The translations under genes and the position numbers were made by a program. Below the pieces are notes generated by a model, which saw nothing but the letters and a program-made list of their open reading frames with translations, did no database searches and had not been told where the DNA came from. From contig NZ_JACHYN010000007.1 of NCBI RefSeq assembly GCF_014192915.1, forward strand, positions 1 to 64,000: a stretch of 64,000 nucleotides of DNA, given 5' to 3'. Position 1 is the stretch's first letter. The number at the start of each line of letters is the position of its first letter. Positions 53,925-64,000 of the stretch are shown here, piece by piece. This stretch comes from Azospirillum sp. OGB3. Lineage in GTDB: Bacteria > Pseudomonadota > Alphaproteobacteria > Azospirillales > Azospirillaceae.

Positions 53925-54713
53925 ATGGAACCGGTGATGACGAGACGCGGACCCGACCTTTCCACGCGGCGCATCGCCGCGGACACCGTGCTGATCCGCC
54001 AGGGCGAGGCCGGGGACTGCGCCTGGCTGATCCAGTCGGGCGAGTTGGAGGTTCTGCTGGACGGTCCGGACGGCCCGCACCGTCTGGGCACCGTCGGCGC
54101 CAACGCCATCGTCGGGGAGATGGCGCTGCTCGACGACGGGCTGCGCAGCGCCACGGTGCGGGCCCTGACGCCCGTCGACGCGGTTGAGCTGTCGCGCGAG
54201 ACCTTCCGTGCGCTGCGCGGGCGCTGCCCGCCGCTGACCTCCTACCTGCTGGAGAGCCTCGTCGCCGCGATCCGCCGCAGCTACGGCCTGTCCCAGCCCG
54301 AACGGCAGGAAGGGGGCGCCGCGATCCGCTCCTCCGATTCCTTCGCCACGGTGGCGGACCGCCGCATGTTCCGGAGCGGCCACAGCTTCTTCCGCCAGGG
54401 GGACGAGGGAACGGCGGCTTACCTGATCCAGTCCGGCTCGGTCGGCGTGCAGCGCGACGGGGCCGACCTCGGCGTGCTCGGGCCGGGGCGCATCTTCGGG
54501 GAACTGGCCCTCCTCGCCAACCGGCCGCGCGCCGCCACGGTCGTTGCGCTGGAGGCCACGGTCTGCGAAATCATCCGCAAGGACCAGTTCGCCAAAGCCA
54601 TCGAGACGATGCCGCCCATCCTGCGCTCGCTGACGCGCATCTACATCGAGCAGCTGTCCGGCGGACGGCTCCTGCCCCACCACGCCGAACCCGCAAGAAC
54701 CGACTCTCCATGA
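53925..54713 (+). CDS. Protein with two cyclic-nucleotide-binding-type domains
   Basis: 262 residues. Two CRP-like cNMP-binding beta barrels in tandem: one at about 15-115 ([41 protein letters not shown]) and one at about 145-240 ([40 protein letters not shown]). There is no DNA-binding helix-turn-helix and no membrane segment. It is probably a sensor or scaffold, but the ligand is unknown; the phosphate-binding cassettes differ from CRP. Its ATGA overlap with rnhB suggests coupling. The start could also be the ATG at 53937. Confidence 0.82.
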   Translation: MEPVMTRRGPDLSTRRIAADTVLIRQGEAGDCAWLIQSGELEVLLDGPDGPHRLGTVGANAIVGEMALLDDGLRSATVRALTPVDAVELSRETFRALRGRCPPLTSYLLESLVAAIRRSYGLSQPERQEGGAAIRSSDSFATVADRRMFRSGHSFFRQGDEGTAAYLIQSGSVGVQRDGADLGVLGPGRIFGELALLANRPRAATVVALEATVCEIIRKDQFAKAIETMPPILRSLTRIYIEQLSGGRLLPHHAEPARTDSP

Positions 54714-55381
54714 CTCCCAAGACCACCAAAGCCGTCCGCGTCAAGGTTCCCCGCCCGCAGCCCGATCTGTCCTTCGAGATCGCCTTGGGCCAGGGGCGGC
54801 TGGTCTGCGGAATCGACGAGGTGGGGCGCGGCCCGCTCGCCGGCCCCGTGGTCACCGCCGCGGTGGTGCTGCCGGCGGGCGGCCTGCCCGACGCGCTGGC
54901 CCGCGCCATCAACGACAGCAAGGCGCTGAGCCTGCGCGCCCGCGAGGCGCTGGAGCCGGAGATCCGCGCCCACGCCCTGGCCGTCGCGCTCGCCGAGGCG
55001 TCCGCGGCGGAGATCGACGCCCTCAACATCCACAAGGCCACGCTGCTGGCCATGAAGCGCGCCTACGAGGCGCTGCCCGGCGAGCCGCCGGCCGTCGCTC
55101 TGATCGACGGCAAGTTCAAGCCCGCCCTGTCCTGCCTGATGGAGGCGATCGTCAAGGGCGACGGGCGCAGCCAGTCGATCGCCGCCGCCTCCATCGTCGC
55201 CAAGGTGGCGCGCGACCGCGAGATGATGCGGCTGGCCGCGCTTCACCCGGAATATGGCTGGGACCGCAACGCCGGCTACCCGACGCCGGAGCATCTGGAG
55301 GCGCTCCGCCGCCACGGCGTGACGCCCCACCACCGAGTCACTTTTGCACCAGTCCGCGCCCAAATCGAGCGGGCCGGCTGA
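54710..55381 (+). CDS. rnhB: Ribonuclease HII
   Basis: 223 residues; removes ribonucleotides from DNA. The active-site opening is CGIDEVGRGPLAGPVV (D36, E37), followed by NDSKALSLRAREAL, ALIDGKF and SIAAASIVAKVARDREM, all standard. The N-terminal 25 residues are an extension common in alphaproteobacteria. It is overlapped by the preceding gene and followed by ccrM, a gene order I recognise as common in this class. Confidence 0.95.
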   Translation: MTPKTTKAVRVKVPRPQPDLSFEIALGQGRLVCGIDEVGRGPLAGPVVTAAVVLPAGGLPDALARAINDSKALSLRAREALEPEIRAHALAVALAEASAAEIDALNIHKATLLAMKRAYEALPGEPPAVALIDGKFKPALSCLMEAIVKGDGRSQSIAAASIVAKVARDREMMRLAALHPEYGWDRNAGYPTPEHLEALRRHGVTPHHRVTFAPVRAQIERAG

Positions 55382-55388
55382 CCGCCAC

Positions 55389-56557
<1,169 letters not shown>

Positions 56558-56690
56558 TCCCCGGCGCCGGACGCGAAGCGGGGCGGCCGTCGACGGCGCC
56601 CCGTTCCCGCAAGTTCGGCATTGGAGCCCTTCATCCAGCGCCGCCCGCATGCCTTGGCAGGACGGGGACGGCGTGATAGGCGTGTGCGCC

Positions 56691-57074
56691 ATGAACAAGC
56701 TCTTCGCCACCGTCACCGCTCCGGCGCCCCGTTCGGCCCCGGCGGCGCTTTCCACCCGTTGCTTCGTGCGCGATCTGGTCATGGATGCGCTGATCGGCGT
56801 CTATGCCCACGAACGGATCAAGCCGCAGCGCATCCGCCTGAGCCTCGACCTGGACGTCGCCGCCCCCGGCGTCACCGGCGAAGACATGGCGGCGGTGGTG
56901 AAGGGGCTGGTCAGCCAGGGGCACGTCACCCTGATCGAAACGCTGGCCGAGCGGATCGCCGAGCGCTGCCTGTCCGACGAGCGCATCGCCAGCGTCAAGG
57001 TGCGGGTGGAGAAGCTGGACGTTTTCCCGGACGCCGCCAGCGTCGGCGTCGAGATCGAACGAGCCCGCGCCTGA
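56691..57074 (+). CDS. folB: Dihydroneopterin aldolase (FolB family)
   Basis: 127 residues from ATG 56691. The core reads FVRDLVMDALIGVYAHERIK, then QRIRLSLDLDV and TLIETLAERIAERCL, the usual FolB pattern of folate biosynthesis. The alanine-rich first 20 residues are variable. It sits 133 bases after ccrM with no obvious promoter. The protein is convergent with the large sensor kinase. FolX-like or pterin-related activity is the alternative. Confidence 0.85.
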   Translation: MNKLFATVTAPAPRSAPAALSTRCFVRDLVMDALIGVYAHERIKPQRIRLSLDLDVAAPGVTGEDMAAVVKGLVSQGHVTLIETLAERIAERCLSDERIASVKVRVEKLDVFPDAASVGVEIERARA

Positions 57075-57078
57075 CCCG

Positions 57079-59574
57079 TCAGGCGGGTTCCGTCTCCTCC
57101 ACCGTCACGCGGCCGGCCTTGACGGCGGACGGTGCCATGGGCGGCGCGGTCAGCGGCAGATGGAGGGTGAAGCGGCATCCGGCCCCCGGCTGCGACGCAA
57201 CGGCGATGCGCCCGCCAAGGGTCCCCGTGACGATGTTGTAGACGATGTGCAGGCCGAGCCCGCTGCCGCCCTCGGCGCGGCGCGTGGTGAAGAAGGGCTC
57301 GAAAACGCGCTCGATGTGGTCCGGCGGGATGCCGCGGCCATCGTCGGCGATGTCCATCACGACACCCGCGGTGCCGGCGGAGGTCCCTCCCTCGGCGTGC
57401 ACGGCGATGGTGATGGTGCCAGGCACGTCGGACCGGAAGGCGTGCAGCAACGCGTTGATGACCAGATTCGACACGACCTGCGACAGGGCGCCCGGATAAC
57501 CGTCCATGACCAGCCCGTCCGGACACTCCAGAGCCACCCGATGCCCGGTGTCTTTCAGCCGTGGGGTCAGACTGCCCAGAACGCCGTCCAGATAGCCGCG
57601 CAGTTCGAAGGTCCGCCGCGTCTCAGACGAGCGGTCCACGGCCACCTGCTTGACGCTCTCCACAAGGGTGCAGGCGCGTTCCAGGTTGGTCAGGATGATG
57701 GAGGCACCCTCCTCGACCCGGTCCACGAAATCCTCCAGATCACGACGGCGCAGGTGCCCATCCGTCAAGCCGGCCTTGAACCGCCGGGCCTGTTCGGCAA
57801 GATGGCTGGTGGCGGTCACGCCGAGTCCGACGGGCGTGCTGATCTCATGCGCCGCCCCGGCCACCAGAGCCCCCAGCGACGCCAGCTTTTCCGCCTGGAT
57901 GAGGCTCCGTTGAGTCCGCTGAAGATCGCGAAGCGCGCGTTCCGCCTCCTCCTTCGCGGCGACCAGCGCCTTTTCGGCGTATTTGCGCGCGGAGATGTCG
58001 CGAAGCGCCATGACCATGGCCTCCACGCCGTCTTGATCCATCGCGGTCGCCGACACGACACTCCAGAAGGGCCGGCCCTCGGCGGTTCTCCACCGCGTTT
58101 CGACATCCGCCCACCGCCCACGGCGGAAAACACCGTCGGCGAAGCCGCGCCAGTCGTCCGCCGATTCCAGGAAGCCCGCCACCCCGCGCTCCAGGAGGGC
58201 TGAAGTGGTGGTCTCCAAAAGGTCGGCGGCGGCGGTGTTCGCGAACAGAATCCGCCCATCGCCGCGTCCTGCCACGAGGATGGGAAAGGAGGAGGACTGC
58301 AGCACAGCACCCAGCCGCCCCTCATTGGCCCGTGAAGCCGCGGCTTGGCGGTGCAACGCGGCGAACGCCCCGGCGAACCGTTCGACCGCCGTTCCGATGC
58401 GCTCGAACTCCTCGAGAGCAGCGGGCTGCGACGCCACAGCCCGCGGGTTTTCTTGCAAGGCGTGCAGCACGCCGCCGAGGCGCCGGACCGGTGCCACCAC
58501 GTGGCGCAGCAGCAGCGCCGTCGCGCCGACCAACAGCAGAATGACCGCCGCTCCCCCCACCGCCCCGATCCACAATCCCCGCCAGCCGTCGGAGACGATG
58601 CGGTCCATTATGCCAAGCGTGGTGCCGGCGCCATCGTTCGACAGGCTGGTGGACAGCGCCGCCAACCGTCGATGAACAAGGTCCCCGTCGGCCCGCACCT
58701 GGACCAGCACGGACAGACGACCCCGCTGCAGGTCGGTCACCGCGCGCGCCGATGCGAAGCGGTCCAGGACGATGGCGAGGCGGTTGGGTTGGGCTGCGGG
58801 CCCCGTCCTCATGCTGGAGAGGCTGTTCAGGAGGATTTGCTGATTGCGCAGCAGCCCCATGATCTCAAGGTCCGCCAGCCTGAGTTTCTCCACCGTTTCG
58901 CTGGCCGACGCCTGCCCGTACAGCCGGCGCAGGTGGTACAGGTTGCTGAGAAAGGCATAGTCCTGGACCGCCTTGTCCGGCTCCGCCAGCAGCACCGTGG
59001 CACCGGACAGCGCGTCGTCCACGCCGGCCAGCTGTTCGTCGATGCTGGCGGACAGAGCGTCGAGCAGATCGGCATGATGGTTGCCGCGCCGCAAGGCGTC
59101 CAACGCCTCGTCGAGCCTGTTCAAAGCGCCGGAGTCCACCGGTTGGGCGAACCGGCCGGCAAGCGCCTCCACGCCTTCCAGGGCAGCGGCCCGGCGGGCG
59201 CGGTCGCGGCTGTTGAGGATCACCTCGGACAACCGGCTCATCTCCGCAACAGCCTGGGCGTCACGATGCTGTGCGCCGGCGCGCGGCATGGCGACGGTGC
59301 GCGCCTCCTCCGCGACGCTGACGATGCCAAGAAAGGCTGCGCTGATCATCACGATCAGCGCCCCCAGCCACAGGACAATGGCGACGGCAAGCATCGTTGC
59401 CACGGTCCGCAGTCGAGGCTTCCGCCCGCCGCGGCTGCGCGCTCCGGCTTTTGCGGCGTCGGATGGAGGAGCCGCACCATGAGCGGCGGCTTCTCCGGTG
59501 ACCGTTGCGCCGGCCGCCGCCACGATGTCCGCTGCCGCGATGTCGCCCGGCCCAACCGGCTTCCGATCATCCAT
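57079..59574 (-). CDS. Membrane-bound hybrid-free sensor histidine kinase with PAS domain
   Basis: The start at ATG 59574 gives 831 residues. A cytoplasmic N-terminus, a helix at about 60-83, a 250-residue extracytoplasmic helical sensor, a second helix (about 333-357), a HAMP-like segment, a PAS domain (about 420-530) and the kinase core. The phospho-histidine is H576 in GAAHEISTPVG, and the ATP lobe has VSNLVINALLHAF, DDGRGIPPDH, FEPFFTTRR and GGSGLGLHIVY. There is no receiver domain, and no response regulator gene is adjacent, so it is an orphan. Signal unknown. Confidence 0.92.
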   Translation of the reverse strand: MDDRKPVGPGDIAAADIVAAAGATVTGEAAAHGAAPPSDAAKAGARSRGGRKPRLRTVATMLAVAIVLWLGALIVMISAAFLGIVSVAEEARTVAMPRAGAQHRDAQAVAEMSRLSEVILNSRDRARRAAALEGVEALAGRFAQPVDSGALNRLDEALDALRRGNHHADLLDALSASIDEQLAGVDDALSGATVLLAEPDKAVQDYAFLSNLYHLRRLYGQASASETVEKLRLADLEIMGLLRNQQILLNSLSSMRTGPAAQPNRLAIVLDRFASARAVTDLQRGRLSVLVQVRADGDLVHRRLAALSTSLSNDGAGTTLGIMDRIVSDGWRGLWIGAVGGAAVILLLVGATALLLRHVVAPVRRLGGVLHALQENPRAVASQPAALEEFERIGTAVERFAGAFAALHRQAAASRANEGRLGAVLQSSSFPILVAGRGDGRILFANTAAADLLETTTSALLERGVAGFLESADDWRGFADGVFRRGRWADVETRWRTAEGRPFWSVVSATAMDQDGVEAMVMALRDISARKYAEKALVAAKEEAERALRDLQRTQRSLIQAEKLASLGALVAGAAHEISTPVGLGVTATSHLAEQARRFKAGLTDGHLRRRDLEDFVDRVEEGASIILTNLERACTLVESVKQVAVDRSSETRRTFELRGYLDGVLGSLTPRLKDTGHRVALECPDGLVMDGYPGALSQVVSNLVINALLHAFRSDVPGTITIAVHAEGGTSAGTAGVVMDIADDGRGIPPDHIERVFEPFFTTRRAEGGSGLGLHIVYNIVTGTLGGRIAVASQPGAGCRFTLHLPLTAPPMAPSAVKAGRVTVEETEPA

Positions 59575-59733
59575 TCCACCGTTCCAGCGCACCTGACAGG
59601 CCGCATCCCTCACCAGAACAACATCCCATGCGATGTGTTTCTCTGAGTTCCTGCACGCGCCGGTAAAGTACCCCGATCCAGCCTCCTTCCTCCAGACGAT
59701 TTTCCAGAATTCGCAACGGCTGAGCCGTGGCGC

Positions 59734-60495
59734 TTAAAAATTATCGGCGACGATAACTGATCCAGGCACTGGACGAGCGGCGATTTCCTGGATGAGTTTC
59801 TGCCGAAGCGCTTCGACGAAACTGTTGCGGTCCATTGCCGTCTTCACGAATCCATTCATGCCGCCAATGACATTTTCCTGGTAATACTCTTCCAGCCAGG
59901 GAAACTCGTCGAGGATGGCCAGGGCGTTGATGGTGATCCCCTGCCTCTCGACCCGGTCGCGGACGCCTGCGGGGTCGGGGCCGCTGTTGGAAAAGCCGTT
60001 CGACACGATGTCGATGACCTTGCGCGCGGCGTCGAACCCGTTGCCGGCGAACAGCTTCGCCGATTCTTCGATGGCGCTGCCCAGCGCCGTGGAGTCGCCC
60101 TGGAAGCCGCGCGGCGCCTTGTCGATCCGGGTCGCGAAGGCGGCCACCTCCTCCGCGCTGGTCAGGGCCGTCCAGGGCACCAGGACGCGCAGGCTGTGCG
60201 GGCCGGAGAAGACCACCAGGGTCGCCGCCACGCCGCCCGCCGTCACCGCGTCGCGGACGTCCGGATCGCGGAAGGCCGCGGCGTGGCCCTGCAACTGGAA
60301 TTCCAGATCCCCGTCGGTGATGGAGGCCGATCCGTCCACGGCCAGAACCAGTTCCAAGGCGACGCGGCGCCCGGCGGGGGCCGGGGCCTTCTTCGCCTTG
60401 GGCTCTGCACTTTTGGGCGCCTCCGCCCGCAGGGGCCCGGCAAGCCACGCCCCGGCCAGGAAGGCCGGCAGGGTCAGGATCGTCCGCCGCCTCAT
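59734..60495 (-). CDS. Secreted vWA-like protein, DUF1194 family
   Basis: 253 residues from ATG 60495 (GGAGCGAG upstream); a signal peptide with a twin-arginine-like start (MRRRTILTL) precedes GPLRAEA. The DUF1194 domain is a vWA relative: LAVDGSASITDGDLEFQ supplies the metal-site aspartate and serines, and VIDIVSNGFSNSGP and INALAILDEFPWLEEYY are family landmarks. Periplasmic. Function unknown. It is 46 bases after mutY on the same strand and may share its transcript. It is unrelated in position to the vWA proteins at 7164 and 8426. Confidence 0.85.
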   Translation of the reverse strand: MRRRTILTLPAFLAGAWLAGPLRAEAPKSAEPKAKKAPAPAGRRVALELVLAVDGSASITDGDLEFQLQGHAAAFRDPDVRDAVTAGGVAATLVVFSGPHSLRVLVPWTALTSAEEVAAFATRIDKAPRGFQGDSTALGSAIEESAKLFAGNGFDAARKVIDIVSNGFSNSGPDPAGVRDRVERQGITINALAILDEFPWLEEYYQENVIGGMNGFVKTAMDRNSFVEALRQKLIQEIAARPVPGSVIVADNF

Positions 60496-60541
60496 CTCGC
60501 TCCGTCCACCTTCCGTTTGCGCCTGCGCCGACACGTGCCGT

Positions 60542-61624
60542 TTACGCGTGCGCCAGCGCGTGCCGCACCACCTTCATCATGACGGAGGGAAGGGCCTGAC
60601 CGCCCAGCCGGTCCACCGGAACCCACAGCCCTTCGGCCATCCGCCATCCGTCCCCGGCCTTGGCCGCGACGACTTCAAGTTCGAGGTGAAAATGGCTGAA
60701 AGTATGGCGGACCACGCCGGGCAGGCGGCGCCAGGACCGATCGAGCGGGGCCGCCGCCGCGACCTCCGCATCCGTCGGCGCGTGGCCGGCCCAGGGGGTG
60801 GAGGGAACCTCGGTCATGCCGCCCAGCAGCCCCTCTTCCGCCCGGCGGCGCAGCAGCACGGCCCCCTCCGGGTTCATCAGCCAGAAGGCGACGCCGCGCC
60901 GGGTCGGCTTGTCCGCCTTGGCGGCCTTGCGGGGAAGCTGCTCCTGGATGCCGGCGGCACGGGCGGCGCACCAGTCCGACCAGGGGCAGAGCATGCATTT
61001 CGGCTTGCGCGGCGTGCAGACCGTGGCGCCGAGGTCCATCATCGCCTGGGCGTAGTCGCCGGGCCGCTCGTCCGGCGTCAGGAGGGCGGCCAACGCGCGC
61101 AGCTTGGGCTTCACGCCGGGAAGCGGGTCCTCCACCGCGAAGACGCGGGAAACCACCCGTTCCACGTTGCCGTCCACCACCGTCGCCTTCTGGCCGAAGG
61201 CGATGGCGGTGATCGCCGCCGCGGTGTAGACGCCGACGCCCGGCAACTCCAGCAGGGCCACCTCCTTGTCGGGGAAGCGCCCCGCCCGCTCCGTCGCCAC
61301 CACCTGCGCGCATTTGTGCAGGTTGCGCGCCCGCGCGTAGTAGCCGAGCCCGGCCCAGGCCACCAGCACATCATCCAGCGGTGCCGCCGCAAGGTCGCGC
61401 ACCGTCGGCCAGCGTTCGGTGAAGGCGCGGAAATAGGGTGCCGCGGCGGGCACCGTGGTCTGTTGCAGCATGATCTCCGACAGCCAGACCCGGTAGGGGT
61501 CGGCGACCTCTCCCGGCTTGGCGCGCCAGGGCAGGTCGCGGCGGTTGTGATCGTACCAGGAGAGCAGCCGTGGGGCGGCGTCGCTGGGGGCGCTCTTGGG
61601 GGCGTTGTGGGGAGGCGTCGTCAT
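60542..61624 (-). CDS. mutY: Adenine DNA glycosylase MutY
   Basis: 360 residues from ATG 61624, since the extra N-terminal residues in the longer frame are not MutY-like. It removes adenine opposite 8-oxoguanine. The catalytic glutamate is E50 (SEIMLQQT), the helix-hairpin-helix is LPGVGVYTAAAI, the catalytic aspartate is D151 (VVDGNVERV), and the iron-sulfur loop is C203-X6-C210-X2-C213-X5-C219. The C-terminal NUDIX-like domain that reads the 8-oxoG is present. It is divergent from dciA, a typical alphaproteobacterial arrangement. Confidence 0.95.
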   Translation of the reverse strand: MTTPPHNAPKSAPSDAAPRLLSWYDHNRRDLPWRAKPGEVADPYRVWLSEIMLQQTTVPAAAPYFRAFTERWPTVRDLAAAPLDDVLVAWAGLGYYARARNLHKCAQVVATERAGRFPDKEVALLELPGVGVYTAAAITAIAFGQKATVVDGNVERVVSRVFAVEDPLPGVKPKLRALAALLTPDERPGDYAQAMMDLGATVCTPRKPKCMLCPWSDWCAARAAGIQEQLPRKAAKADKPTRRGVAFWLMNPEGAVLLRRRAEEGLLGGMTEVPSTPWAGHAPTDAEVAAAAPLDRSWRRLPGVVRHTFSHFHLELEVVAAKAGDGWRMAEGLWVPVDRLGGQALPSVMMKVVRHALAHA

Positions 61625-61752
61625 GGCGGCAAGACATAGGGCGAACCCTGACGCCGATAAAGGCTTGCCGATAAAGGGGCACCCGCGGGGGCGCTGGCGA
61701 AGCCCCACCCGCTTGCGCTAGGGTGCGCGCACCATCACCAGGAAGCTCTGAT

Positions 61753-62232
61753 ATGAACGGACCGCGGCGAATCGGCCAGACCGTCCCCGAGGTGGCCGGC
61801 AAGGCGCTGGGCAAGCGCGGGCTGGCCTTCGGCTCGCTCATCAACGACTGGCCGTCCATCGTCGGCCACCAGCTGAGCCTGCGCACCGCCCCCGACAAGC
61901 TGAGCTTTCCCCGCGGCAAGCGGGAGGACGCCGTCCTGCACATCCGCGCCATGGGCGCCATCGCGCTGGAGCTTCAGCATCTGGAGCCGCAGATCGTGGA
62001 GCGGATCAACAGCTTCTTTGGCTACCGCGCGGTGGCGAAGATCAAGCTGATCCATGCCGCCCCGCTGACCATACAGAAGCCGGCGGTGCGCCCGCGTGAC
62101 CTGACCATGGACGAGGAACTGTCGGTGATGACCACCGCCGCGACGGTGGAGGACGAGGAGTTGCGGGCCACGCTGGAGCGTTTCGGGCGGTCGCTGCTGG
62201 CGCGCCCGCGTCCGGCGCCGCGCCGCCGCTGA
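61753..62232 (+). CDS. DUF721/DciA-family protein
   Basis: 159 residues from ATG 61753 (AGGAAG upstream). The DUF721 domain covers about 15-100: LAFGSLINDWPSIVGHQLS and AVLHIRAMGAIALELQHLEP are its landmarks. Proteins of this family include DciA, which loads the replicative helicase in bacteria lacking DnaC, so a role in replication initiation is plausible. The C-terminal third is charged and likely flexible. It lies divergent from mutY and ahead of the DsbA-family gene and smc, a conserved order in related bacteria. Confidence 0.82.
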   Translation: MNGPRRIGQTVPEVAGKALGKRGLAFGSLINDWPSIVGHQLSLRTAPDKLSFPRGKREDAVLHIRAMGAIALELQHLEPQIVERINSFFGYRAVAKIKLIHAAPLTIQKPAVRPRDLTMDEELSVMTTAATVEDEELRATLERFGRSLLARPRPAPRRR

Positions 62233-62355
62233 AGATCAAGCGATGCATCATGCTATCCCCTTGGAGAGCGGGAGCCGGCTCGGGCTGGGCCATACTCTTG
62301 CCGCAAAAGGGGAGTTTCGATTATACCATCAACATCTGGTAGGGATGAGGCCAAA

Positions 62356-63036
62356 GTGAACCGCAACCTTTTGGGCATCACCGCCCTGATCGCGGTCGGC
62401 ATGACGCTGATCATCGGGCTCGCCGTCGTCGGCTCCCGGCCGTCGAACGGACAGACTCTGCCGGTGCAGCCGCCCGTGCAGACGGCGCAAGCTCCTGCCG
62501 CTTCGACCGCCGATCTGCTGGCCGACCGCGTGCTCGGCAACCCCAACGCGCCGGTGACGATCCTCGACTATTCGTCGATGACCTGCCCGCACTGCGCCGC
62601 CTTCCACACCGAGACGCTGCCGAAGATCAAGGAAGCCTACATCGACACCGGCAAGGCGAAGCTGATTTTCCGCGACTTCCCGTTCGATCAGGCGGCGCTG
62701 CGCGCCTCCATGCTGGCCCGCTGCGCCCCGGCGGAGCGCTACTACCCGCTGCTCGACGTGCTGTTCAAGAGCCAGGGCCAGTGGAGCCGCGCCGCCGACC
62801 CGGTCAAGGCGCTGGCCCAGTACGGCAAGCTCGCCGGCATGAGCGAGCAGGTCATCAACGCCTGCATGGCCAACCAGGCGCTGGCCGACGGCATCCTGCA
62901 GAGCCGTCTGGTCGGCCAGGACAAGTACAAGGTGGAGGCCACCCCGACCTTCGTCCTCAACGAGGGCGCGGCCACCATCAGCGGCGCACAGTCCTTCGAG
63001 ACCTTCGCCGCGGCCATCGACAAGCTGGTGAAGTAA
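62356..63036 (+). CDS. DsbA-family thiol-disulfide oxidoreductase
   Basis: 226 residues from GTG 62356. An N-terminal membrane helix or uncleaved signal (LLGITALIAVGMTLIIGLAVV), a proline/alanine linker, then a thioredoxin-fold domain with active site CPHC in SSMTCPHCAAFHTETLP, FRDFPFDQ and a cis-proline at VEATPTFVLN. It belongs to the DsbA/BdbD group and acts in the periplasm on disulfides. Upstream of smc in many alphaproteobacteria. Oxidase against isomerase function is not decided by sequence. Confidence 0.9.
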   Translation: MNRNLLGITALIAVGMTLIIGLAVVGSRPSNGQTLPVQPPVQTAQAPAASTADLLADRVLGNPNAPVTILDYSSMTCPHCAAFHTETLPKIKEAYIDTGKAKLIFRDFPFDQAALRASMLARCAPAERYYPLLDVLFKSQGQWSRAADPVKALAQYGKLAGMSEQVINACMANQALADGILQSRLVGQDKYKVEATPTFVLNEGAATISGAQSFETFAAAIDKLVK

Positions 63037-63061
63037 GGACCGGGCAGAAGGCTTCGATCCC

Positions 63062-64000
63062 GTGCACTTCACGCGCCTCCGCCTGTCCGGCTTCAAGTCG
63101 TTCGTCGACGCCACCGATCTGGTGATCGAGCCGGGCATGACCGGCATCGTCGGCCCCAACGGCTGCGGCAAGTCGAATCTGGTGGAGGCGCTGCGCTGGG
63201 TGATGGGGGAAACCTCCGCCAAGCGGATGCGCGGCGACGACATGGACGACGTCATCTTCGGCGGCACGGCCAATCGTCCGGCGCGCAACCTGGGCGAGGT
63301 CGCCCTCCTCATCGACAATCGCACGCGCACCGCCCCCGCCGGCTTCAACGAGCACGACGAGCTGGAGGTGACGCGGCGGATCGAGCGGGGCAACGGCTCC
63401 GACTACCGAATCAACGGCAAGCTGGTGCGCGCCCGCGACGTCCAGCTCCTCTTCGCCGACAACGCCTCGGGCGCCGCCTCCCCGGCGCTGGTCAGCCAGG
63501 GCAAGGTCGGCCAGATCATCAACGCCAAGCCGCAGGACCGCCGCATGCTGCTGGAGGAGGCGGCGGGCATCACCGGCCTGCACTCCCGCCGGCACGAGGC
63601 GGAGCTGCGGCTGAAGGCGGCCGAAAGCAACCTCATGCGCCTCGACGACGTGATCGGGGCCATGGACACCCAGCTTCAGAGCCTGAAGAAACAGGCCCGG
63701 CAGGCTGCCCGCTACCGCAACCTCTCCGAACAGATCCGCAAGGCGGAGGCGGTGCTCTGGCACCTGCGCTGGATCGCCCATGAAGGCGAACTGGCCCGTG
63801 CCCGCGGCGCCTTCGCCAAGGCCGAGAGCGCGGTGCGCGACCTGATGCTGGCGGTCACCCGGCTGACCACCCGCCGCACCGACGATGCCGCCGGCCTGCC
63901 GGAAAAGCGTCAGGCCGAAGCGGCCGCCGCCGCCGCCCTGCAGCGGCTGGTCATCGCCAAGGAACAGCTCGACGCCGAGGAGAAGCGCGTCGCCGAGCAG
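63062..64000 (+). CDS. smc: Chromosome segregation ATPase SMC, N-terminal part (runs off the window)
   Basis: An open frame from GTG 63062 to the window end (313 codons, no stop). LRLSGFKSFVDATDLVIEPG and the Walker A IVGPNGCGKSNLVEALRWVMGE are the SMC head. RGDDMDDVIFGGTA and LVSQGKVGQIINAKPQDRRM (an SMC signature that is commonly GQG) follow, then the coiled coil starts near residue 180. SMC with ScpA/ScpB compacts and segregates the chromosome. The gene is incomplete at its 3' end; full-length SMC is about 1150 residues. Confidence 0.95.
   Translation, partial: MHFTRLRLSGFKSFVDATDLVIEPGMTGIVGPNGCGKSNLVEALRWVMGETSAKRMRGDDMDDVIFGGTANRPARNLGEVALLIDNRTRTAPAGFNEHDELEVTRRIERGNGSDYRINGKLVRARDVQLLFADNASGAASPALVSQGKVGQIINAKPQDRRMLLEEAAGITGLHSRRHEAELRLKAAESNLMRLDDVIGAMDTQLQSLKKQARQAARYRNLSEQIRKAEAVLWHLRWIAHEGELARARGAFAKAESAVRDLMLAVTRLTTRRTDDAAGLPEKRQAEAAAAAALQRLVIAKEQLDAEEKRVAEQ

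Overview
The window looks like a chromosomal or chromid segment of a free-living, nitrogen-fixing-type alphaproteobacterium, most likely Azospirillum or a close Rhodospirillales relative. The reasons are very high GC coding sequence, a CcrM-type GANTC methyltransferase beside rnhB, a Hyd-2-type (HybOABC) hydrogenase with hup/hyp accessory genes, an ExoY-like sugar transferase and a PF13467-type ribbon-helix-helix protein. The genus is inferred from gene content and protein style, not from any search. I see no rRNA, tRNA, CRISPR array or intact insertion sequence.

Left end (1-4577): a type I restriction-modification tail (hsdM, plus an hsdS whose frame ends early), then about 1.1 kb of lower-GC DNA without a convincing gene. 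It carries a perfect 20-bp palindrome and strong hairpins, followed by a SHOCT-type lipoprotein and a degenerate XRE-type HTH fragment. This reads as an eroded accessory junction.

Centre-left (4578-24614): the most interesting part. Three minus-strand genes (transmembrane Ser/Thr kinase with periplasmic SH3, PP2C phosphatase, cytosolic TerY-like vWA protein) diverge from a ten-gene, 16-kb plus-strand operon. The operon encodes a secreted SH3-vWA protein, an ABC ATPase, an FtsX/LolE-type permease, a secreted FGE-fold protein without the catalytic cysteines, three coiled-coil or peptidoglycan-binding lipoproteins, an S41 protease, and two large secreted proteins sharing an N-terminal module (one of 1370 residues with about 39-residue helical repeats). 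The parts match the TagQRST-PpkA-PppA threonine-phosphorylation pathway that controls some type VI secretion systems, but no T6SS structural gene is present. I propose a stand-alone transenvelope phospho-signalling system.

Middle (24615-33310): mixed housekeeping and accessory genes: an RHH regulator behind a perfect CRP-like palindrome, a secreted histidine phosphatase, two divergent DMT exporters, adenine deaminase, small secreted proteins and a chemotaxis receptor ending in a clear terminator.

Hydrogenase island (33374-49578): hybOABCD behind a perfect FNR/FixK box, two duplicated secreted metallo-beta-lactamase-fold proteins and hupE on the opposite strand, then a second FNR/FixK-like box and hupF, a rubredoxin-HybE fusion, hupK, hypA, hypB, hypF, hypC and hypE. 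hypD is missing between hypC and hypE. Together these make a quinone-linked H2-uptake enzyme and most of its maturation machinery.

Right end (49753-64000): core genes: exoY-like transferase, CtpA-type protease, double cold-shock protein, YchJ-like SEC-C protein, double cNMP-binding protein, rnhB, ccrM (four GANTC sites just upstream), folB, a large sensor kinase, a DUF1194 vWA protein, mutY, dciA, a DsbA-family thioredoxin and the start of smc.
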